A model generated the notes under the pieces. That model made no database searches. It was given only the letters and a program-made list of their open reading frames with translations, and was not told the origin of the DNA. Shown here in pieces: positions 60,895 to 64,000 of a stretch of DNA of 64,000 nucleotides (positions are counted from its first letter, which is position 1; each line of letters opens with the position of its first letter). Location of the stretch: the NCBI GenBank assembly GCA_949128115.1, contig OX421966.1, positions 7,289,262-7,353,261 of the forward strand, in the 5' to 3' direction. The DNA comes from Anaspis maculata. Its lineage: Eukaryota > Arthropoda > Insecta > Coleoptera > Scraptiidae. The position numbers and the translations under genes were made by a program.

Positions 60895-61005
60895 CTTTTT
60901 GGATAACAATTGTGTCTTTTCTTCTATTTTTGTGTTCGTTCGTCAGATGTTGCGTTTGGAACAAGTAGCTGCCAACTCCAAAAGTGACGACCAAACGTTT
61001 TAAAA
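60895..61005 (+). repeat. Class C core, copy 8
   Basis: The diagnostic segment is ccaaaagtgacg, with one private change (g to a) from copies 6 and 7. Confidence 0.92.
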
Positions 61006-61581
61006 GTCACGTGGGTTGAAGCCTGAGGTCACGTGGGTTGAAGCCTGAAGTCACGTGGGTTGAAGCCAAAAGTCACGTGGGTTGAAACCTGAACTTTTTG
61101 GATAACAATTGTGTCTTTTCTTCTATATTTGTGTTCGTTCGTCAGATGTTGCGTTTGGAAAGAGTAGCTGCCAACTTCAAAAGTGGTTACCGATCGTTTT
61201 CAAAGTCACGTGGGTTGAAGCCTGAAGTCACGTGGGTTGAAGCCAAAAGTCACGTGGGTTGAAACCTGAACTTTTTGAATAACAATTGTGTCTTTTCTTC
61301 TATATTTGTGTTTTGTTCGACAGATGTTGCGTTTGGAAAGAGTAGCTGCCAACTTCAAAAGTGGTGACCGATCGTTTCCAAAGTCACGTGGGTTGAAGCC
61401 TGAAGTCACGTGGGTTGAAGCCTGAAGTCACGTGGGTTGAAGCCAAAAGTCACGTGGGTTGAAACCTGAACTTTTTGAATAACAATTGTGTCTTTTCTTC
61501 TATATTTGTGTTCGTTCGTCTGATGTTGCGTTTGGAACAAGTAGCTGCCAACATCAAAAGTGGTGATCGATCGTTTTCAAA

Positions 61582-61735
61582 GTCACGTGGGTTGAAGCCT
61601 GAAGTCACGTGGGTTGAAGCCTGAAGTCACGTGGGTTAAAGCCTGAAGTCACGTGGGTTAAAGCCTGAAGTCACGTGGGTTGAAGCCTGAAATCACGTGG
61701 GTTGAAGCCTGAAGTCACGTGGGTTAAAACCTGAA
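61582..61735 (+). repeat. Expanded 22-bp run, 7 copies
   Basis: Variant order is G, G, A, A, G, atc, A-boundary. It is the last expanded run in the window. Confidence 0.92.
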
Positions 61736-62599
61736 CTTTTTGGATAACAATTGTGTTTTTTCTTCTATATTTGTGTTCGTTCGTCAGATGTTGCGTTTGG
61801 AACAAGTAGCTGCCAACATCAAAAGTGGTGACCGATCGTTCTGAAAGTCACGTGAGTGAAAGCCTGAAGTCACGTGGGTTGAAGCCTGAAGTCACGTGGG
61901 TTCAAACCTGAACTTTTTGGATAACAATTGTGTCTTTTTTCCCATATTTGTGTTCGTTCGTCAGATGTTGCGTTTGGGAAGAGTGGCTGCCAACTTCAAA
62001 AGTGGTTACCGATCGTTTTCAAAGTCACGTGGGTTGAAGCCTGAAGTCACGTGGGTTGAAGCCGAAAGTCACGTGGGTTGAAACCTGAACTTCTTGGATA
62101 ACAATTGTGTCTTTTCTTCTATATTTGTGTTCGTTCGTCAGATGTTGCGTTTGGAAAGAGTAGCTGCCAACTTCAAAAGTGGTGACCGATCGTTTCCAAA
62201 GTCACGTGGGTTGAAGCCTGAGGTCACGTGGGTTGAAGCCAAAAGTCACGTGGGTTAAAACCTGAACTTTTTGGATACCAATTGTGTCTTTTCTTCTATA
62301 TTTGTGTTCGTTTGTCAGATGTTGCGTTTGGAAAGAGTAGCTGCCAACTTCAAAAGTGGTTACCGATCGTTTTCAAAGTCACGTGGGTTGAAACCTGAAA
62401 TCACGTGGGTTGAAGCCTGAGGTCACGTGGTTTGAAGCCAAAAGTCACGTGGGTTAAAACCTGAACTTTTTGGATACCAATTGTGTCTTTTCTTCTATAT
62501 TTGTGTTCGTTCGTCAGATGTTGCATTTGGAAAGAGTAGCTGCCAACTTCAAAAGTGGTTACCGATCGTTTTCAAAGTCACGTGGGTTGAAGCCTGAAG

Positions 62600-63925
62600 T
62601 CACGTGGGTTGGAGCATGGAGTCACATGGGTTCAAACCTAAACTTTTTGGATCACAATTGTGTCTTTTTTTCTATATTTGTGTTCGTTTGTCAGATGTTG
62701 CGTTTGGAAAGAGTAGCTGCCAACTTCAAAAGTGGTTACCGATCGTTTTCAAAGTCACGTGGGTTGAAGCCTGAAGTCACGTGGGTTGAAGCCTGAGGTC
62801 ACGTGGGTTGAAGCCAAAAGTCACGTGGGTTAAAACCTGAACTTTTTGGATACCAATTGTGTTTTTTCTTAAATATTTGTGTTCGTTCGTCTGATGTTGC
62901 GTTTGGAACAAGTAGCTGCCAACATCAAAAGTGGTGACCGATCGTTTTCAAAGTCACGTGGGTTGAAGCCTGAAGTCACGTGGGTTGAAGCCGAAAGTCA
63001 CGTGGGTTGAAACCTGAACTTCTTGGATAACAATTGTGTCTTTTCTTCTATATTTGTGTTCGTTCGTCAGATGTTGCGTTTGGAAAGAGTAGCTGCCAAC
63101 TTCAAAAGTGGTGACCGATCGTTTCCAAAGTCACGTGGGTTGAAGCCTGAGGTCACGTGGGTTGAAACCAAAAGTCACGTGGGTTAAAACCTGAACTTTT
63201 TGGATACCAATTGTGTCTTTTCTTCTATATTTGTGTTCGTTTGTCAGATGTAGCGTTTGGAAAGAGTAGCTGCCAACTTCAAAAGTGGTTACCGATCGTT
63301 TTCAAAGTCACGTGGGTTGAAGCCTGAAGTCACGTGGGTTGAAGCCTGAGGTCACGTGGGTTGAAGCCAAAAGTCACGTGGGTTAAAACCTGAACTTTTT
63401 GGATAACAATTGTGTTTTTTCTTCTATATTTGTGTTCGTTCGTCTGATGTTGCGTTTGGAACATGTAGCTGCCAACATCAAAAGTGGTGACCGATCGTTT
63501 TCAAAGTCACGTGGGTTGAAGCCTGAAGTCACGTGGGTTGAAGCCGAAAGTCACGTGGGTTGGAACCTGAACTTCTTGGATAACAATTGTGTCTTTTCTT
63601 CTATATTTGTGTTCGTTCGTCAGATGTTGCGTTTGGAAAGAGTAGCTGCCAACTTCAAAAGTGGTGACCGATCGTTTCCAAAGTCACGTGGGTTGAAGCC
63701 TGAGGACACGTGGGTTGAAGCCAAGAGTCACGTGGGTTAAAACCTGAACTTTTTGGATACCAATTGTGTCTTTTTTTCTATATTTGTGTTCGTTCGTCAG
63801 ATGTTGCGTTTGGAAAGAGTAGCTGCCAACTTCAAAAGTGGTTACCGATCGTTTCCAAAGTCACGTGGGTTGAAGCCTGAAGTCACGTGGGTTGAAGCCT
63901 GAGGTCACGTGGGTTAAAATCTGAT
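62600..63925 (+). repeat. Terminal segment resembling the first 15 kb
   Basis: After 62600 the sequence departs from the 6.9-kb repeat. It contains a class B core with ttcttaaatattt near 62866, a core with gatgtagcg near 63249, ttggaacc boundary subrepeats and a ggacacgtgg subrepeat, features otherwise typical of 1.5-1.7, 9.6-9.8 and 13.4-13.6 kb. No large duplicate of it is visible in the window. Confidence 0.75.
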
Positions 63926-64000
63926 CTTTTTGGATACCAATTGTGTTTTTTCTTCTATATTTGTGTTCGTTCGTCTGATGTTGCGTTTGGAACAAGTAGC
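63926..64000 (+). repeat. Partial class B core at the right edge
   Basis: The core begins ctttttggatacc and has reached ggaacaagtagc when the window ends, so the array continues to the right. Confidence 0.9.

Larger units (their letters stand above)
56162..61521 (+). repeat. 6.9-kb direct repeat, right copy
   Basis: This is the partner of 49222-54599. From 61521 the sequence continues like 56457-57520 at offset 5,064 bp (6,922 minus 1,858), as expected if the 1,858-bp duplication is present only upstream. Confidence 0.82.
1..64000 (+). repeat. Satellite DNA array: 111-bp core plus n x 22-bp subrepeats
   Basis: Every part of the window aligns to one consensus, always in the same orientation. 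A 111-bp core (ctttttggata ... ttttcaaa) is followed by 2 to 8 tandem copies of a 22-bp subrepeat (gtcacgtggg plus ttgaagcctgaa). Monomer length is therefore close to 111 + 22n, mostly 155, 177, 199 or 221 bp. Counting cores between 16984 and 24196 gives 39 monomers in 7,213 bp, a mean of 185 bp, so about 345 monomers in total. Divergence between monomers is mostly a few percent, while larger blocks are almost identical, which is the signature of higher-order repeats homogenised by unequal exchange or gene conversion. No genes, RNAs or mobile elements interrupt it, so this entry also describes every gene-free stretch. A centromeric or heterochromatic location is inference only; I do not recognise the family. 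Confidence 0.97.

Noticed and set aside
55..63740. Dozens of open frames of 60-140 codons, on both strands, with related peptides
   Set aside because: They tile a tandem satellite, start mostly at non-ATG codons inside the subrepeat, occur on both strands of the same monomers, and end wherever the number of 22-bp subrepeats shifts the frame. No domain, signal or codon bias is visible.
1..64000. Transposon or retrotransposon array
   Set aside because: No reverse transcriptase, integrase or transposase frame, no terminal repeats, and no insertion interrupts the monomer phase.
1..64000. rDNA, 5S or telomeric repeat
   Set aside because: The 111-bp core and 22-mer do not resemble rRNA or 5S sequence, and no short telomeric hexamer or heptamer tract occurs.

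Overview
The whole 64 kb window is one uninterrupted block of satellite DNA. I see no gene, RNA gene, transposon, unique spacer or change of orientation from the first base to the last, and the array runs off both ends. Only a eukaryote is likely to carry an array of this size and kind, at a centromere, pericentromere, subtelomere or other heterochromatic block. I do not recognise the family and cannot name the organism. || Architecture. Each monomer has two parts. The first is a 111-bp AT-rich core (about 37% GC by hand count). It starts at ctttttggata, passes through an acaattgt palindrome, a pyrimidine tract (tcttttcttct), the cgttcgtcag and gttgcgttt segments, gtagctgcca and a cgatcg palindrome, and ends at ttttcaaa. 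The second is a run of n copies of a 22-bp GC-richer subrepeat (about 55% GC) that begins gtCACGTGgg and ends ttgaagcctgaa. n ranges from 2 to 8, so monomers are 155, 177, 199 bp and longer. I counted 39 monomers in one 7,213-bp unit, a mean of 185 bp, which implies about 345 monomers and 1,100 to 1,200 subrepeats in the window. Nearly every subrepeat carries the palindrome CACGTG, so dense clusters of it at 22-bp spacing alternate with 111-bp gaps. || Monomer classes. Class A (gaaagag, then aacttc) is the majority. Class B (gaacaag, then aacatc) is the second. Class A3 has a 1-bp-longer gttttgttcgaca segment. Class C is a rare outlier that has lost cgatcg. A/B hybrids also occur. || Large-scale layout. 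1-16983 is a mosaic of blocks repeated at offsets of 553, 1,284, about 3,500-4,047, about 4,500 and 14,226 bp. 16984-31388 is a 7,213-bp unit in tandem duplicate. 25664-42585 is an overlapping 8,450/8,472-bp tandem duplicate. 42050-47755 is a 2,853-bp (15-monomer) tandem duplicate. 49222-63000 holds a 6.9-kb direct repeat with nested 1,858-bp and 973-bp duplications. The last kilobase returns to monomers like those of the first 15 kb. || Interpretation. Open frames of 60-140 codons appear on both strands only because the core is 37 codons and three subrepeats (66 bp) restore the frame; I do not think they are genes. The notable properties are the nested repeat design, the extreme density of an E-box/CDEI-type motif, and an array recording several layers of recent unequal exchange.
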